DNA of 64,000 nt from Pseudonocardia abyssalis (GCF_019263705.2 NZ_JADQDK010000001.1:5394001-5458000), one strand, 5' to 3'. Shown: positions 17,654 to 28,237, counted from the stretch's first letter. Notes: generated by a model not told the origin, from the sequence alone. Made by a program: numbers and translations.

Positions 17654-18239
17654 TCAGAACCCTTTCCATCAGGGCGAGGTCCGGCGCGCTGCCGGCACTG
17701 CTCGCGGTCTGGTGCACGGTGACGACGCCGAGGCCCGCCATGTCCCCCAGCAGCACCCGGGCGACGCCCAGGGGCAGGGAGAGGAGGGCGGCCACCTCGG
17801 CGACCGAGCGCGCGGCCTCGCAGAGCTCGGCCACAGCGCGGTGTTCGACCTGCAGCAGGCCCATCTGGTCGCGGCCACGCTGGCTGGTGGAGACGAGGGT
17901 CTCGATGGCCAGGTCGAAGCCGGACTTCGTGCGTCCGCGGGTCCACGCATACGGCCGGACGGCCGACGCGCCGCCGCCCGTGCCGAACTGCTCGGCGTCG
18001 TTGACCCGCATGTCGATCGGCCCGGTCATCGGGCCGGGGTTGACCGGCTCGACGGCAGGGCGGGCGGTGGGGACGGAGGACGGTGCAGGCGTGGGGGCCT
18101 GCTCGGCGTCGTCGTCGCGCTTGCGACCCCACCGGCGACGGCGCGACGGACGCGCGCTGTCGAAGCTGAAGCCGTTCATGACGTCGGCGAAAGTCGGCTC
18201 CGAGGGTTGCCGGCGCTCGTCGTCGGGACCGGAGGTCAT
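17634..18239 (-). CDS. cvnC: conservon DUF742 protein CvnC
   Basis: The 201-residue protein has a disordered basic N-terminal half (SRRRRWGRKRDDD). The DUF742 domain follows at about 90-201: SAVRPYAWTRGRTKS, then a winged-helix-like segment EHRAVAELCEAARSVAEVAA and GVARVLLGDMAGLGVV. In conservons this component is thought to link the kinase/roadblock complex to downstream signalling. The unusually long N-terminal extension is enriched in Pro, Ala and Arg. Overlap with cvnD suggests coupled translation. Confidence 0.9.
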   Translation of the reverse strand: MTSGPDDERRQPSEPTFADVMNGFSFDSARPSRRRRWGRKRDDDAEQAPTPAPSSVPTARPAVEPVNPGPMTGPIDMRVNDAEQFGTGGGASAVRPYAWTRGRTKSGFDLAIETLVSTSQRGRDQMGLLQVEHRAVAELCEAARSVAEVAALLSLPLGVARVLLGDMAGLGVVTVHQTASSAGSAPDLALMERVLSGLRRL

Positions 18240-18290
18240 CGGAACATCACCTGCCTTCTTCTACCGATCGTGGTGGACGGGTCGCGTGGC

Positions 18291-18713
18291 TCAGGGCCCG
18301 AAGGAGCCCTGCAGCTCGGCGCGCAGCTCGGGGGTCAGCAGCTGGCCGACGCGGTCGACCAGCAGGGTCATCTCGTATCCGATCAGGCCGATGTCACAGC
18401 TCGGTGACGCCAGCACGGCCAGGCAGGACCCGTCGCTGATCGACATCAGCAGGACGATGCCCCGGTCCATCTCGACGACCGTCTGCACCACCCCGCCCGC
18501 GTCGAAGCACCGTGCGGCGCCCTGGGTGAGGCTGATCAGGCCGGATGCCACCGCGGCCAGCTGGTCGGCCCGGTCGCGGGGGAGCCGGTCGGAGCTGGTG
18601 AGGAGCAGGCCGTCGGCGGATACCACGATGGCGTGCGCGACACCGGGGACCCGCTCCGCGAAGTTGGTGACCAGCCATCCGAACCGGCTCGGCTGTGTCT
18701 GTGGCGCTGTCAC
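18291..18713 (-). CDS. cvnB: conservon roadblock/LC7 protein CvnB
   Basis: The 140-residue protein starts at GTG 18713, which overlaps the cvnA stop in a GTGA quartet. The roadblock/LC7 fold is visible: [30 protein letters not shown], then an alternating beta-strand region ending [17 protein letters not shown]. Roadblock proteins serve as partners or GTPase-activating factors of the MglA/CvnD class. A 51-base gap separates it from cvnC, the only real gap in the operon. Confidence 0.93.
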   Translation of the reverse strand: MTAPQTQPSRFGWLVTNFAERVPGVAHAIVVSADGLLLTSSDRLPRDRADQLAAVASGLISLTQGAARCFDAGGVVQTVVEMDRGIVLLMSISDGSCLAVLASPSCDIGLIGYEMTLLVDRVGQLLTPELRAELQGSFGP

Positions 18714-21700
18714 TGTCGCTCCTCGTCGTGGTTTCCGCCCGCGTTGGCGGACTCGGTGGCACCGTTGGCGACATCGCCGCGGTGCCTGCTCTCGCGCCCC
18801 TGACGGACACCCTGCTGGTAGCTGGCGAGCCGGCCGCGCACGCTCTCCGCACTGCGTGCGGGGGAGACGGGCGGGGCCAGCACGGCAGATCCTGCACTGC
18901 CCGGGACGAGCCGTGCGCGCGGACGGCGCTTCGGCAACCCGGCTGCAGTGACCTCGTCCGGCCGGTCGGTGACCGGAGCGGCGTTGTTCGCCGCCAGCCA
19001 GCCCTCGTCGGCGGAGCTGGAGAACGCGGTCGGCTCCGACCGCGCGGACAGCGCCGGCGCGGGCTCGGCCGGGGCCGCCACGGGCGGCGCGACCGGCGTG
19101 GACCGGGGCTGGACCGGGGGTACGGCCTGTGCGGGCGGCACCGGCGGCTGGGGAGCCGGGGGCAGCGGGGCCGCCTGCGGCGGCGCGGCCGGCGGCTGTG
19201 CGGCCGCAGGCTGCGGGACCGAGGGCTGCTGGGCCGGCTGCTGCGGAGCCGGGGCGTAGGGCGCCACCGGCGGCGGCCCGGTGACGGGTCGGGCGGGCCG
19301 GACCGGGAGTGCGGGCGACAGCCCCGCGGCCGGACGCGGCCGGACCTGCGGCGAGGGACCCGCGGACCGGGCCTCCGCCTCCCAGTCGACCGGGAGCGGC
19401 CGGTTGGAGCGGAACCAGGCCGACGCGATCTCCTCGAAGATCGGGGTCGTCTCGCCGAGCTCGAACCCGCTGCCCTCGGGCCGCCCGGCCGGGACGGCGT
19501 CGGCCGGGGCCCCCGAGGCGGCGGCCGGTGGAGTGGCGGCCGGCGGAGCGGCGGCCGGCGGAGCCTCGGTGCGGTCGGCAGGTGTGCTCGGCGCGAACAG
19601 CCCGTCCGACCCGGCGGTGGAGGGCTCCTGGACCGGCGTCGCCGGGAAGGAGGGTGTTGGGGCGGCCGCGGCGGGCATCGACGCCGGCGGCATCGAGGCG
19701 GGGGGTGCCGGCGGCGTCGCCTGACGGGCGAAGGGGATCGGCGCCGTGGCAGGGGCGGCCTGCTCGGCCGGTTCGGCCGCGGCCGGCCGGACCGGCGAGG
19801 GCCGGCGCTGCGGCAGTGCGGGCGGGGCCGGCCGGTCGGCCGGCGTGGCCTGCGGGGCGGGGTCGGCCTGCGGGGCGGGCGCCGAGCCGTTGCCGGTGTG
19901 CGGGGCCGGGCCGTTGCCGTTGCCGGCCGGTGCCGCGGGGGGCGGCTGGGCGGCCGGGGCGTGCGGCGGCCCGCCCTGCGGCCACGGGTTGCGCGGCATC
20001 GCCCCGTTGGAGGCGGCCCGGTCCCCGGCCGGAGGGGCGTCGGGCCCGGAGCCACCGGCCGCTGCGGCGGCACCCGCGGCGGCGGCGGCACCGGCGGCGA
20101 GGCCGGTGGCCGTGCGGCGCGCGGTGCCCGCGTCGGTGGAGTCGGCGGCCGGGTCCGCGCGGTCGGCCGGGTCGGGACCCGGCTCCCCGTCGGTGGCGTG
20201 CGCGGTCTCGTCCTCGTCGGGATCGGCGAGGACGTGACGGGCGCGGTCGGCCTCCACGGCGGGCTGTTCGCGGGGGGCGACGATCGCGTACGCCGTGGTG
20301 GCGGTGTCGTCGGGCCCGCCCTCCACCGTCGTGTCCGGCTCGTCGTCGCGCCCGGCTGCGTCCTGCTCGTCCGCCCCGCGCGTGTCCTGTTCGCCTGCGT
20401 CCTGCTCGGCGGCGTCGCGGTCTTCTGCGTCGCGGTCCTCTGCGTCGCGGTCCTCTGCGTCCTGCTCGGCGGCGCCGCGGTCTTCTGCGTCGCGGTCCTC
20501 TGCGTCCCGGTCCTCTGCGTCCCGGTCGGCACCGTCGAACAGGCTGGCGGTGTGCTCGACGCCGTCGGTGTCGTCGGGGCCCTGGCCTGCGGGAGTGCCG
20601 TACCCGGCGCCGTGGTCGGGACGGTCGGAGCGCTCCTGGCGGGACCGCTCGGCCGCGGCGAGCTGGTCCTGGCGGGCCTGCTCGGCGACGGAGGGACCGT
20701 CCGGGTGCAGCGACGACCCGGGCCGCCGGGTGGGCAGCGACGGCGTTGCGGTGGACGATCCGTTGACCGGCGGGTACCCGCCGGGGCCGGGGTCGAACGC
20801 CGACGCCGGCGTGGCCGGGCCGTCGGCGCCCGCGACCAGGGCGGAGAGCGAACCGTTGCGACCGCTGCCGTTGGCCCCTCCGCGCTGCGGCGGCACGTCG
20901 AACGCGGACGGACCGCTCCCGCCCTGCGCGATGGCGGGGACGGGGCGGGCCAGCTCCCGCTCGGTGGTGGGCACGAGCTGCGCGGGCACGGTGACCGATG
21001 CGGTGAGGCCGGTGCCGGCCCCGCCCGTCGACGACGTGCTGAGCTGCACCTCGATGTTGTGGCGGGCGCCGAGGCGGCCGACCACGAACAGGCCCATGCG
21101 GCGCGACGCGGAGACGTCGACCGAGGACGGGCCGCCGAGGCGCTGGTTGGCGTCGGCCAGCTCGAAGTCGATCATGCCGACGCCGCGGTCGGCGATCTCG
21201 ACCAGGATGTCGCCCTCCGCGGTGCGGGTGGTGCTCATGACCACCTGCGAGTCGGGCGGGGAGAAGTTGGTGGCGTTGTCGAGCAGCTCGGCCAGCAGGT
21301 GGACGAGGTCGCTCGCGGCGCGGCCGACGATCGTGGTGGTCGGCGGGGCCTGCACGACGATGCGCTGGTACTGCTCGATCTCCGACACCGCGGCCCGGAG
21401 CACGTCGACCATCGGGACCGGCGCGATGTTGCGCTTCGCGAGGTCGGTGCCCGCGAGGACCAGGAGGTTCTCGGAGTTGCGGCGCATGCGGGTGGCGAGG
21501 TGGTCGAGCTGGAACAGGTTCGACAGCTGGTCGGGGTCCTGTTCGTTGCTCTCCAGCTGCTCGATGAGCTGCAGCTGGCGCTCGACGAGGGCCTGGCTGC
21601 GGCGGGAGAGGTTGACGAACATCGAGCTGACGTTGGTCTGCAGCGCGGCCTGGTCGGCCGCGAGGCGGATCGCCTGCCCGTGCACCGCGTCGAACGCGCG

Positions 21701-22900
21701 GGCCACCTGGCCCACCTCGTCGCTGGTGTTCAGCGGAACCGGGTCGACCGTGACGTCGGGGGCGTCGCCCGCGCGCATGCTCTCGACCGCCTGCGGAAGC
21801 CGCCGCTCGGCGACGTCGAGTGCCGCGGTGCGCAGCACCCGCAGCGACCGGACCAGCGCCCGGGCCACCAGGATCGCGATGGTGATGCCGACCAGCAGGC
21901 CGAGCATCAGGATCACGGAGTTGATGCCGGCCAGGTTGCTGGCCTGCTCCTCGGCCGCGCTACTGCGGGCCACCATGTCGTCGCGGATCAGCGAGCCGGA
22001 GTTCTGCACCGCGGCCAGCGCGGTGGCGAACGCGGCGTCCCACTGGGCGGGGTCGACGACGACCGGCCGGTCCGCCGGGGTGGCGAGGATCTGCTGCTTG
22101 ACGGTGGACAGCGCGCCGGTGGCGTCGCCGCCGTCGAACGTGCCGAACGCGGCGAGCTGCTCCGGGGTGAGGGCGACCTGGTAGTCGCTGTACGCCGAGG
22201 TCAGCCGGTTGTCGGCGGCGATGCTCGCCTGGCGGGCGGGATCGAGGAGCTGGCCCGCGCGGATCGAGGCGCCGAGCACCGTGTGCTGCACGGCGAGCTG
22301 CTCGCTCGCGCTCGTGGCCGCGGTGAGGGCGTCGGCCAGGCCGGCGACGTCGGGGGTGCGGAGCTGGCGCAGCAGGGCGCGCTCCAGGCCGTCGACGCGG
22401 GCGATGACCGCGCTGTAGCGCTCCACCACCTGGTCAGGGCCGGTGTTCTGGCTGGTGGCGACGTCGGTGCGCAGCGCGCCGAGCTGGCCGAGCGCGTCCT
22501 GCGTGCCCGCGAGCGCGTTGCGGGTGGTGTTGTCGAACTCGTCCGGCCCGGCCCCCGAGACGGCGTCGACCGCCTCCTGCACGTCGGCGTCGGTCTGGCC
22601 GATGCCGATGTCGAGGACGCCGCGGTCGTCGGTGCGGCCCGTGGCGACGAACAGAGCGGCCTCGTCGCGCTCCTGGCGCAGTGCGTCGGCGGCCCCCGCG
22701 ACCTGCCCACGGATCTCCAGCAGGCGGTTGCTCGTGCCCAGCGTCGCCGCGTCACCCGCCTGGTCGGAGATGCGGAGCACCCCCAGCGTGAGCGCCAGCA
22801 GCGCCGGCACCAGACCGATGGCGATGAGCTTCCACGCCAGCGACCAGTTGCGCGGGTTCAGGCGCTCGGACCACGGGGCCCCGAGCTCGGTGGTGGTCAC
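18710..22900 (-). CDS. cvnA: conservon sensor kinase CvnA (nitrate-sensor type, very long)
   Basis: From the GTG at 22900 the protein is 1396 residues. It has a transmembrane helix near 25-45 ([18 protein letters not shown]), an extracytoplasmic nitrate/nitrite-sensor-like helical domain, a second helix around 330 ([18 protein letters not shown]), HAMP and a HATPase ([20 protein letters not shown]). A disordered tail of about 700 residues rich in Pro, Ala and Gly follows. Conservon CvnA kinases normally have no obvious phospho-acceptor His and act through CvnB/CvnD. The tail holds an acidic AEDRD repeat (20399-20533). This length is at the upper end for the family. Confidence 0.88.
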   Translation of the reverse strand: MTTTELGAPWSERLNPRNWSLAWKLIAIGLVPALLALTLGVLRISDQAGDAATLGTSNRLLEIRGQVAGAADALRQERDEAALFVATGRTDDRGVLDIGIGQTDADVQEAVDAVSGAGPDEFDNTTRNALAGTQDALGQLGALRTDVATSQNTGPDQVVERYSAVIARVDGLERALLRQLRTPDVAGLADALTAATSASEQLAVQHTVLGASIRAGQLLDPARQASIAADNRLTSAYSDYQVALTPEQLAAFGTFDGGDATGALSTVKQQILATPADRPVVVDPAQWDAAFATALAAVQNSGSLIRDDMVARSSAAEEQASNLAGINSVILMLGLLVGITIAILVARALVRSLRVLRTAALDVAERRLPQAVESMRAGDAPDVTVDPVPLNTSDEVGQVARAFDAVHGQAIRLAADQAALQTNVSSMFVNLSRRSQALVERQLQLIEQLESNEQDPDQLSNLFQLDHLATRMRRNSENLLVLAGTDLAKRNIAPVPMVDVLRAAVSEIEQYQRIVVQAPPTTTIVGRAASDLVHLLAELLDNATNFSPPDSQVVMSTTRTAEGDILVEIADRGVGMIDFELADANQRLGGPSSVDVSASRRMGLFVVGRLGARHNIEVQLSTSSTGGAGTGLTASVTVPAQLVPTTERELARPVPAIAQGGSGPSAFDVPPQRGGANGSGRNGSLSALVAGADGPATPASAFDPGPGGYPPVNGSSTATPSLPTRRPGSSLHPDGPSVAEQARQDQLAAAERSRQERSDRPDHGAGYGTPAGQGPDDTDGVEHTASLFDGADRDAEDRDAEDRDAEDRGAAEQDAEDRDAEDRDAEDRDAAEQDAGEQDTRGADEQDAAGRDDEPDTTVEGGPDDTATTAYAIVAPREQPAVEADRARHVLADPDEDETAHATDGEPGPDPADRADPAADSTDAGTARRTATGLAAGAAAAAGAAAAAGGSGPDAPPAGDRAASNGAMPRNPWPQGGPPHAPAAQPPPAAPAGNGNGPAPHTGNGSAPAPQADPAPQATPADRPAPPALPQRRPSPVRPAAAEPAEQAAPATAPIPFARQATPPAPPASMPPASMPAAAAPTPSFPATPVQEPSTAGSDGLFAPSTPADRTEAPPAAAPPAATPPAAASGAPADAVPAGRPEGSGFELGETTPIFEEIASAWFRSNRPLPVDWEAEARSAGPSPQVRPRPAAGLSPALPVRPARPVTGPPPVAPYAPAPQQPAQQPSVPQPAAAQPPAAPPQAAPLPPAPQPPVPPAQAVPPVQPRSTPVAPPVAAPAEPAPALSARSEPTAFSSSADEGWLAANNAAPVTDRPDEVTAAGLPKRRPRARLVPGSAGSAVLAPPVSPARSAESVRGRLASYQQGVRQGRESRHRGDVANGATESANAGGNHDEERQ
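20399..20533. repeat. 15-bp repeat array with 60-bp duplication inside cvnA
   Basis: Nine degenerate 15-bp units of the type TCTGCGTCGCGGTCC encode acidic AEDRD/AEQD pentapeptides of CvnA. Bases 20401-20460 and 20461-20520 are near-identical 60-bp blocks differing at two positions, so the array grew by duplication of four units at once. All changes keep the frame. Confidence 0.9.
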
Positions 22901-23331
22901 GTCAACGTCCCCCTGAGGATTGCCGGCGACGATCCGACGAACCTTGACACGCCGGGGTGCCCGACCGCGAGACCGAGGGAGCCGAAACGCCCCCCAGCGG
23001 CGGTGGGTGGCCGCCTGTCGGGTTCGGGGAGCATCGTTCGGGGTGTCGGGTCGGGCATGCGCGCCTTCTGTCGTGGGCGGCCGCCGGGTCGCCGGCGTCC
23101 GCGTCGTTCCGTGCACCCGGGTGTCGGCGACACGCGCCCTCTGGGGAAGGGTGGCGGCCGCTCGGAGCGGGTATGATCGTACTGGGACTCGTGCGTTCTC
23201 GCTGATGGTGCGCATCGAGCATAGCCCAACCTCGGCGCCGCCCCCGTCGTCGTGACGGCCGCCGGTCGACGACCGTGCGCCGTTCACCGAGACGCCGATC
23301 ACATCCTCGTAGGCTCGGAGGCACACTCGCC
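22901..23331. other. 431-bp divergent intergenic region (cvnA / xpb)
   Basis: The region contains the promoters of the conservon and of xpb. I see no convincing gene, RNA or operator. A ribosome-binding site GGAGG lies at about 23317-23321, 10 bases before the xpb start. Confidence 0.5.
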
Positions 23332-24993
23332 GTGACCGATGGACCACTCATCGTCCAGTCCGACAAGACGCTCCTGCTCGAGATCGACCACGCCGACGCG
23401 GCTGCCGCCCGCGTCGCGATCGCGCCGTTCGCCGAGCTGGAACGCGCACCCGAGCACGTCCACACCTACCGGGTCACCCCGCTCGCGCTGTGGAACGCCC
23501 GTGCCGCCGGGCACGACGCCGAGCAGGTCGTCGACGCGCTCGTGCGCTTCTCCCGCTACGCCGTGCCGCAGGCGCTGCTCGTCGACGTCGTCGACACGAT
23601 GGGCCGCTACGGACGGCTGCAGCTCGTCCAGTCGCCGGTGCACGGTCTGGTGCTCGTGGCGCTCGACCGCGCGGTGCTGGAGGAGATCCTCCGGCAGAAG
23701 AAGATCGCCCCGCTGCTGGGCGCGCGCGTCGATGACGACACCGTGATCGTGCACCCGTCCGAGCGCGGACACCTCAAGCAGGCGCTGCTCAAGGCCGGCT
23801 GGCCCGCCGAGGACCTCGCGGGCTACGTCGACGGCGAGGCGCACCCCATCTCCCTCGCCGAGGACGGCTGGACGCTGCGTGACTACCAGCGCCAGGCCGT
23901 CGAGGGGTTCTGGGCGGGTGGTTCCGGTGTCGTCGTGCTGCCCTGCGGCGCGGGCAAGACGCTGGTGGGCGCGGCCGCGATGGCGCAGGCCCAGGCCACC
24001 ACGCTCATCCTCGTCACGAACACCGTCGCCGGTCGGCAGTGGAAGCGCGAGCTGATCGCCCGCACGAGCCTCACGGAGGAGGAGATCGGCGAGTACTCCG
24101 GCGAGCGCAAGGAGATCCGGCCGGTCACCATCGCCACCTACCAGGTGATCACGCGCAAGACCAAGGGCGAGTACCGGCACCTGGAGCTGTTCGACTCCCG
24201 CGACTGGGGCCTGGTCATCTACGACGAGGTGCACCTGCTCCCCGCGCCGGTCTTCCGGATGACCGCCGACCTGCAGTCCCGCCGCCGGCTCGGCCTCACC
24301 GCCACGCTCGTGCGCGAGGACGGCCGCGAGGGCGACGTCTTCTCCCTGATCGGGCCCAAGCGCTACGACGCCCCGTGGCGCGACATCGAGCAGCAGGGCT
24401 GGATCGCCCCCGCCGACTGCGTCGAGGTCCGGGTCACCCTGACCGACGCCGAGCGCATGTCCTACGCGGTCGCCGAGGCCGAGGAGCGCTACCGGATGGC
24501 GTCCACGGCGCACACGAAGCTCGCCGTGGTGAAGTCGATCCTCGCGAGGCACCCCGGCGAGCCGACACTCGTCATCGGCGCCTATCTCGACCAGCTCGAC
24601 GAGCTCGGCGAGGTCCTCGACGCGCCGGTCATCCAGGGGTCAACGCGCAACAAGGAGCGCGAGGTCCTCTTCCAGCAGTTCCGCCAGGGCGACCTGCCGG
24701 TGCTCGTGGTCAGCAAGGTCGCGAACTTCTCCATCGACCTGCCGGAGGCGAGCGTCGCGATCCAGGTGTCGGGCACGTTCGGGTCGCGGCAGGAGGAGGC
24801 CCAGCGGCTGGGGCGGCTGCTCCGGCCCAAGGCCGACGGGCGGCAGGCGCACTTCTACTCGGTGGTCTCGCGCGACACCCTCGACACCGACTACGCCGCC
24901 CACCGCCAGCGCTTCCTCGCCGAGCAGGGGTACGCCTACCGGATCGTCGACGCCGACGACCTGCTGGGCCCCGCCGTCCCCGACGTCGGATAG
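23332..24993 (+). CDS. xpb: DNA repair helicase XPB
   Basis: The 553-residue superfamily-2 helicase starts at GTG 23332. An N-terminal damage-recognition region precedes the helicase core: TLRDYQRQAVEGF (Q-like motif), Walker A PCGAGKT at 204-210, DEVH box 298-301, the XPB-specific LVREDGREGD (RED motif) and motif VI QRLGRLLRP. It unwinds DNA 3' to 5' in repair. It is the orthologue of Rv0861c and a close relative of eukaryotic XPB, but acts without TFIIH. Its usual partner, the Rv0862c-type gene, is at 14830, displaced by the conservon. Confidence 0.95.
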   Translation: MTDGPLIVQSDKTLLLEIDHADAAAARVAIAPFAELERAPEHVHTYRVTPLALWNARAAGHDAEQVVDALVRFSRYAVPQALLVDVVDTMGRYGRLQLVQSPVHGLVLVALDRAVLEEILRQKKIAPLLGARVDDDTVIVHPSERGHLKQALLKAGWPAEDLAGYVDGEAHPISLAEDGWTLRDYQRQAVEGFWAGGSGVVVLPCGAGKTLVGAAAMAQAQATTLILVTNTVAGRQWKRELIARTSLTEEEIGEYSGERKEIRPVTIATYQVITRKTKGEYRHLELFDSRDWGLVIYDEVHLLPAPVFRMTADLQSRRRLGLTATLVREDGREGDVFSLIGPKRYDAPWRDIEQQGWIAPADCVEVRVTLTDAERMSYAVAEAEERYRMASTAHTKLAVVKSILARHPGEPTLVIGAYLDQLDELGEVLDAPVIQGSTRNKEREVLFQQFRQGDLPVLVVSKVANFSIDLPEASVAIQVSGTFGSRQEEAQRLGRLLRPKADGRQAHFYSVVSRDTLDTDYAAHRQRFLAEQGYAYRIVDADDLLGPAVPDVG

Positions 24994-25122
24994 GGCGTTC
25001 AGGGACGCCGTTCGGTCGCCGTGAGGTACGGCATGTGCACGATCAGGTACGCACGTCCGGGTGCGCTGTCGTGCGCGGAACGGAAGCAGGCCCCACACTC
25101 TGTGCACACGAGGTGTCGGGGG

Positions 25123-25389
25123 GTGAACGGATCCGTGATCGGATGGGTCGCGCTGGTCGCAGCGGCGTGGTGCGTCACAGCGCTGTGCGTCGCGATCACG
25201 ATCGGTGCAATGGTGCGCCTGCGCGACCGTCAGGTCCCCCGGCGCGACCCCGTACACGACCGCGGCCCCGTGCGGTCGCCGTGCCCGGCGTCGCCCGACG
25301 TGCCGGTGGCCGGCATCCCCTCCCCGCGCCGGGCGCCGGAGTCGCTGCCCGAGCCCGTGGAGCTCGACCGCGAGCTGCGTGGTCGCTGA
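25123..25389 (+). CDS. small single-pass membrane protein
   Basis: An 88-residue product starts at GTG 25123, behind a G-rich ribosome-binding region. One transmembrane helix is at about 4-28 (VIGWVALVAAAWCVTALCVA), then a basic proline-rich cytoplasmic tail. No family is recognised. It precedes the GAF kinase by about 60 bases on the same strand and could belong to the same transcript. The upstream extension to 25021 lacks good codon usage. Confidence 0.55.
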   Translation: MNGSVIGWVALVAAAWCVTALCVAITIGAMVRLRDRQVPRRDPVHDRGPVRSPCPASPDVPVAGIPSPRRAPESLPEPVELDRELRGR

Positions 25390-25450
25390 TCCGTCCCGGG
25401 TCGCCGATCGGGTGTGTCGCGCAGGCCCTCCGGTGTGCGATCGTCCGCGG

Positions 25451-26626
25451 ATGCCCTCGAGCGACCGCGCCGCCGAGCGGGCCCGCGAGCAGGAGCACGC
25501 GCTCAACGCGCTCCTCGCCGAACGCGACGGCCTGCTCTCCGTGCTCGACCGGGTGCTCGCCCTGCAGGGCACCGCACGCCTGATCCGCGACGCCGCCGGT
25601 GCCGACGCCGGGTTCGTCGCCGACCTCGACGGTCCGGGCCAGGCCGTCATCCGCTGGATCGCCGGGGGCCGCACCGATTCGCTGAAGGACCTCGCCGTGC
25701 CGATCGGTCAGGGCGTGGGCGGTCGGGTGCTCGCGGTCGGGGAACCCGTGCGGGTCAGCGACTACGTGACGTCGTCGAGCATCACCCACCACTTCGACGG
25801 GATGGTGCGCCGGGAGGCGATGTCGGCGATGCTCGCCGTGCCGGTGCTCGCCGAGCGGGACGGGCGGGTCGACACGGTCGCCGTCGCCTACGCGGCGCTG
25901 CGCGGGCCCGGCGAGTTCGGGGACGACGCGGTGGGCGCCGTGCAGGCGGTGGCCCGCGAGGCGTCGCGCGCACTGCGGCTGGCCGACGCGGCCGAGGCCG
26001 GCCGGACCACCGCGGTGGCGGCCGAGCGTCAGCGGATGCAGGCCTCCCTGCACGACTCGGTCGGCGCGATGCTGTTCTCCATCGGGGCGCAGGTCCGCGA
26101 CCTGCGCACGACCATGCCCGACAACCCGATCCTGAGCACGCGGCTGGGGCGCCTCGAGCTCGACGTGTCCGCCGCGTCGCTCGCGCTGCGGGAGTCGCTG
26201 CTGGCGCTGGCCGAGTCGAGCCCCGAGCGGGCGCTGCCGATCGAGCTGGCCGAGCACTGCCGCAGCTTCGAGGCCCGCACCGGCGTGCCGGCCCGGCTGG
26301 TGCAGCTCGGCGAGGTCGTCCCGCTCGACGCCGAGCGCACCGCGCTGCTGACCGGGGCCGTCCGCGAGGGGCTGCTCAACGTCGAGAAGCACGCCGGGGC
26401 CGCGACCGTCGTCGTCAGCCTGGGGATGGTCGACGGCGGGGTGCAGGTGGCGGTGGCCGACGACGGGTCGCCCGCCGACAACGGTGCGGCCGACCCGGCC
26501 GACGGGGCGGGGCTGGGCATCCGGATGCTGGTGGAGCGGGCCGCGCGCCTGGACGGACGGGTCAGCCTCGTCCACGACGAGGACGGCGGCACGACGTTGC
26601 GCATGCTGTTGCCGGTGCATCGGTGA
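25451..26626 (+). CDS. GAF-domain histidine kinase
   Basis: The 391-residue soluble sensor has an N-terminal coiled coil and a GAF domain at about 40-185 (VPIGQGVGGRVLAVGEPVRV is characteristic). A HisKA_3 helix has the phospho-His in QASLHDSVGAMLFS (about residue 200). The HATPase has N-box VREGLLNVEKHAGA and G-box GLGIRMLVERA; the DDGSP loop replaces the usual DDGxG. The ATG at 25451 or GTG at 25433 could be the start. It overlaps the response regulator start in a GTGA quartet and lies upstream of the Liv-type transporter, which it may control. Confidence 0.88.
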   Translation: MPSSDRAAERAREQEHALNALLAERDGLLSVLDRVLALQGTARLIRDAAGADAGFVADLDGPGQAVIRWIAGGRTDSLKDLAVPIGQGVGGRVLAVGEPVRVSDYVTSSSITHHFDGMVRREAMSAMLAVPVLAERDGRVDTVAVAYAALRGPGEFGDDAVGAVQAVAREASRALRLADAAEAGRTTAVAAERQRMQASLHDSVGAMLFSIGAQVRDLRTTMPDNPILSTRLGRLELDVSAASLALRESLLALAESSPERALPIELAEHCRSFEARTGVPARLVQLGEVVPLDAERTALLTGAVREGLLNVEKHAGAATVVVSLGMVDGGVQVAVADDGSPADNGAADPADGAGLGIRMLVERAARLDGRVSLVHDEDGGTTLRMLLPVHR

Positions 26627-27246
26627 GCGCGGCGCGGGTGATGGTCGTCGACGACCACCCGGTGGTGCGTGACGGCGTCGCGCTGCTGCTGCGCGGGGAG
26701 CCGTCGCTGGTGGTCGTCGGGGCGGCGGAGAGCGGCCGCACCGCGCTGGAGCGGGCGCCCGGCCTGCGACCCGACCTCGTCCTGCTCGACCTGCGGCTGC
26801 CCGACATGCTCGCGCCCGAGGTGGTCGCGGGCCTGCGGACGGGCTGCCCGGAGGCCAAGGTCGTGGTGTTCACCGCCCACGGCGACCACCACGGCGTGCA
26901 GGCGGCGCTCGACGCGGGTGCGCACGGCGCCCTGCTCAAGGACGCCGCGGCCACCGACCTGGTCGCTGCGCTACGGCGCGTGCTGAAGGGGGAGCGGGTG
27001 TCGGACCCGCGGATGACCCCGGGCGTCGACGGACGGGGTGCCGCGCTGGCCCGCAGCGGGCTCACCCGGCGCGAGTACGAGGTGCTGCGCCTCGCCGCGC
27101 AGGGCCGCACCAACCCGGAGATCGCGGAGAGCACCGGTCTGGCACGCAACACCGTCAAGACCTATCTGCAGTCCGCCCTGCACAAACTCGGTGCGCGCAA
27201 CCGTGTCGAGGCGATCGGCAAGGCGAGCGAGGCCGGGCTGCTCTGA
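26623..27246 (+). CDS. NarL/LuxR-type response regulator
   Basis: The 207-residue regulator starts at GTG 26623, overlapping the kinase stop. The receiver domain has MVVDDHPVVRDG, phospho-Asp in LVLLDLRLPD (about residue 54) and conserved Lys in LLKDAAA. The LuxR HTH begins at LTRREYEVLRLAAQGRTNPE and includes LARNTVKTYLQSALHKLG. It is the cognate partner of the kinase before it. The Liv ABC operon starts 181 bases downstream on the same strand and is the nearest candidate target. Confidence 0.92.
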   Translation: MSAARVMVVDDHPVVRDGVALLLRGEPSLVVVGAAESGRTALERAPGLRPDLVLLDLRLPDMLAPEVVAGLRTGCPEAKVVVFTAHGDHHGVQAALDAGAHGALLKDAAATDLVAALRRVLKGERVSDPRMTPGVDGRGAALARSGLTRREYEVLRLAAQGRTNPEIAESTGLARNTVKTYLQSALHKLGARNRVEAIGKASEAGLL

Positions 27247-27427
27247 GCGGTCGCGCTGTTTCGTCCGGTCGTTGGATCGTGACTCTCCGGAGGTAACGGA
27301 CAGTCATCATTGCCCGGACCCCTCTCCACGTGGGGGTGCCTGAAGGGTGTGACGCCCCACACGATGTGCCCGCTACTCCGACCGGGGGTGGCGGGCAAGG
27401 GGGCCTCAACGTGGTTCGGGAACTACC

Positions 27428-28237
27428 GTGCTGAGCGCGCGCGGGCTGTCGGTGCGGTACGGACGCTCGGTGCACGCGCTGTCCGACGTCGACCTCGAGG
27501 TCGAGGCCGACGGCGTGCTGGCTGTGCTGGGCGGCAACGGCGCGGGCAAGTCGACGCTGCTGCGGGCGGTGTCCGGCACGCTGCCGCTGCACCGTGGTGC
27601 GGTGTCCGCGGGCGAGATCGTCTTCGACGGCAACCGCATCGACAAGCTCGACCCGGCGCTGATCGTGCGCGCCGGCGTCGTCGCGGTGCCGGAGGGCCGT
27701 CAGGTGTTCGCCCGCATGACGGTCGAGGAGAACCTGCGCGCCGGTGGGCTGGGCGCGCGGTCCGCGGAGGTCCGCACGGCGGCCCGCGAGCGGATCCGGA
27801 CGCTGTTCCCGGTCCTCGACGAGCGGTCCGGGCAACGCGCGGGCCTGCTGTCGGGCGGTGAGCAGCAGATGCTCGCGATCGGCCGGGCCCTGATGTCGGG
27901 CCCGAAGCTCCTGCTGCTCGACGAGCCGTCGCTCGGTCTCGCGCCCCAGATGGTCGGCCGGATCGCGCGGATCATCCGCGAGATCCACTCCCAGGGCACG
28001 GCCGTCGTGCTCGTCGAGCAGAACGCCACGATGGCGCTGCAGGTCGCCGACCACGCCGTCGTGCTGGAGGTCGGGCGCGTCGCGCTGTCCGGCCCGGCCG
28101 CCGAGCTGGCCGCGAGCGACGACGTGCAGCGGCTCTACCTCGGTGGGCACGCCGAGTCGCAGGAGCAGGCCGAGGCCGAGCAGCACGAGGCGCTCGACCA
28201 CCGGGCCGGCAAGACGCTGTCGAGGTGGACGGGATGA
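27428..28237 (+). CDS. livF: Liv-type ABC transporter ATPase (LivF)
   Basis: The 269-residue ATPase has Walker A GGNGAGKST, signature LSGGEQQM and Walker B LLLLDEPSLGLAP, the classic LivF pattern. It is the first gene of a five-gene high-affinity importer, LivF-G-H-M-K, with every junction a stop-start overlap. It hydrolyses ATP on the cytoplasmic side with LivG to drive uptake of branched-chain amino acids or related small polar substrates such as amides or urea; the sequence does not tell which. A C-terminal extension of about 25 residues (ESQEQAEAEQ) is unusual. Confidence 0.92.
   Translation: MLSARGLSVRYGRSVHALSDVDLEVEADGVLAVLGGNGAGKSTLLRAVSGTLPLHRGAVSAGEIVFDGNRIDKLDPALIVRAGVVAVPEGRQVFARMTVEENLRAGGLGARSAEVRTAARERIRTLFPVLDERSGQRAGLLSGGEQQMLAIGRALMSGPKLLLLDEPSLGLAPQMVGRIARIIREIHSQGTAVVLVEQNATMALQVADHAVVLEVGRVALSGPAAELAASDDVQRLYLGGHAESQEQAEAEQHEALDHRAGKTLSRWTG

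Noticed and set aside
18695..23176. Very long plus-strand open frame (about 1,490 codons) opposite cvnA
   Set aside because: It is the antisense of a clear conservon kinase gene; the frame stays open because of high GC and the repeats, and it has no domain.
24999..25199. 66-codon minus-strand frame with a CTECG motif
   Set aside because: One Cys pair only, overlaps the better membrane-protein frame on the plus strand and has weaker codon bias. Left out, but not fully excluded.
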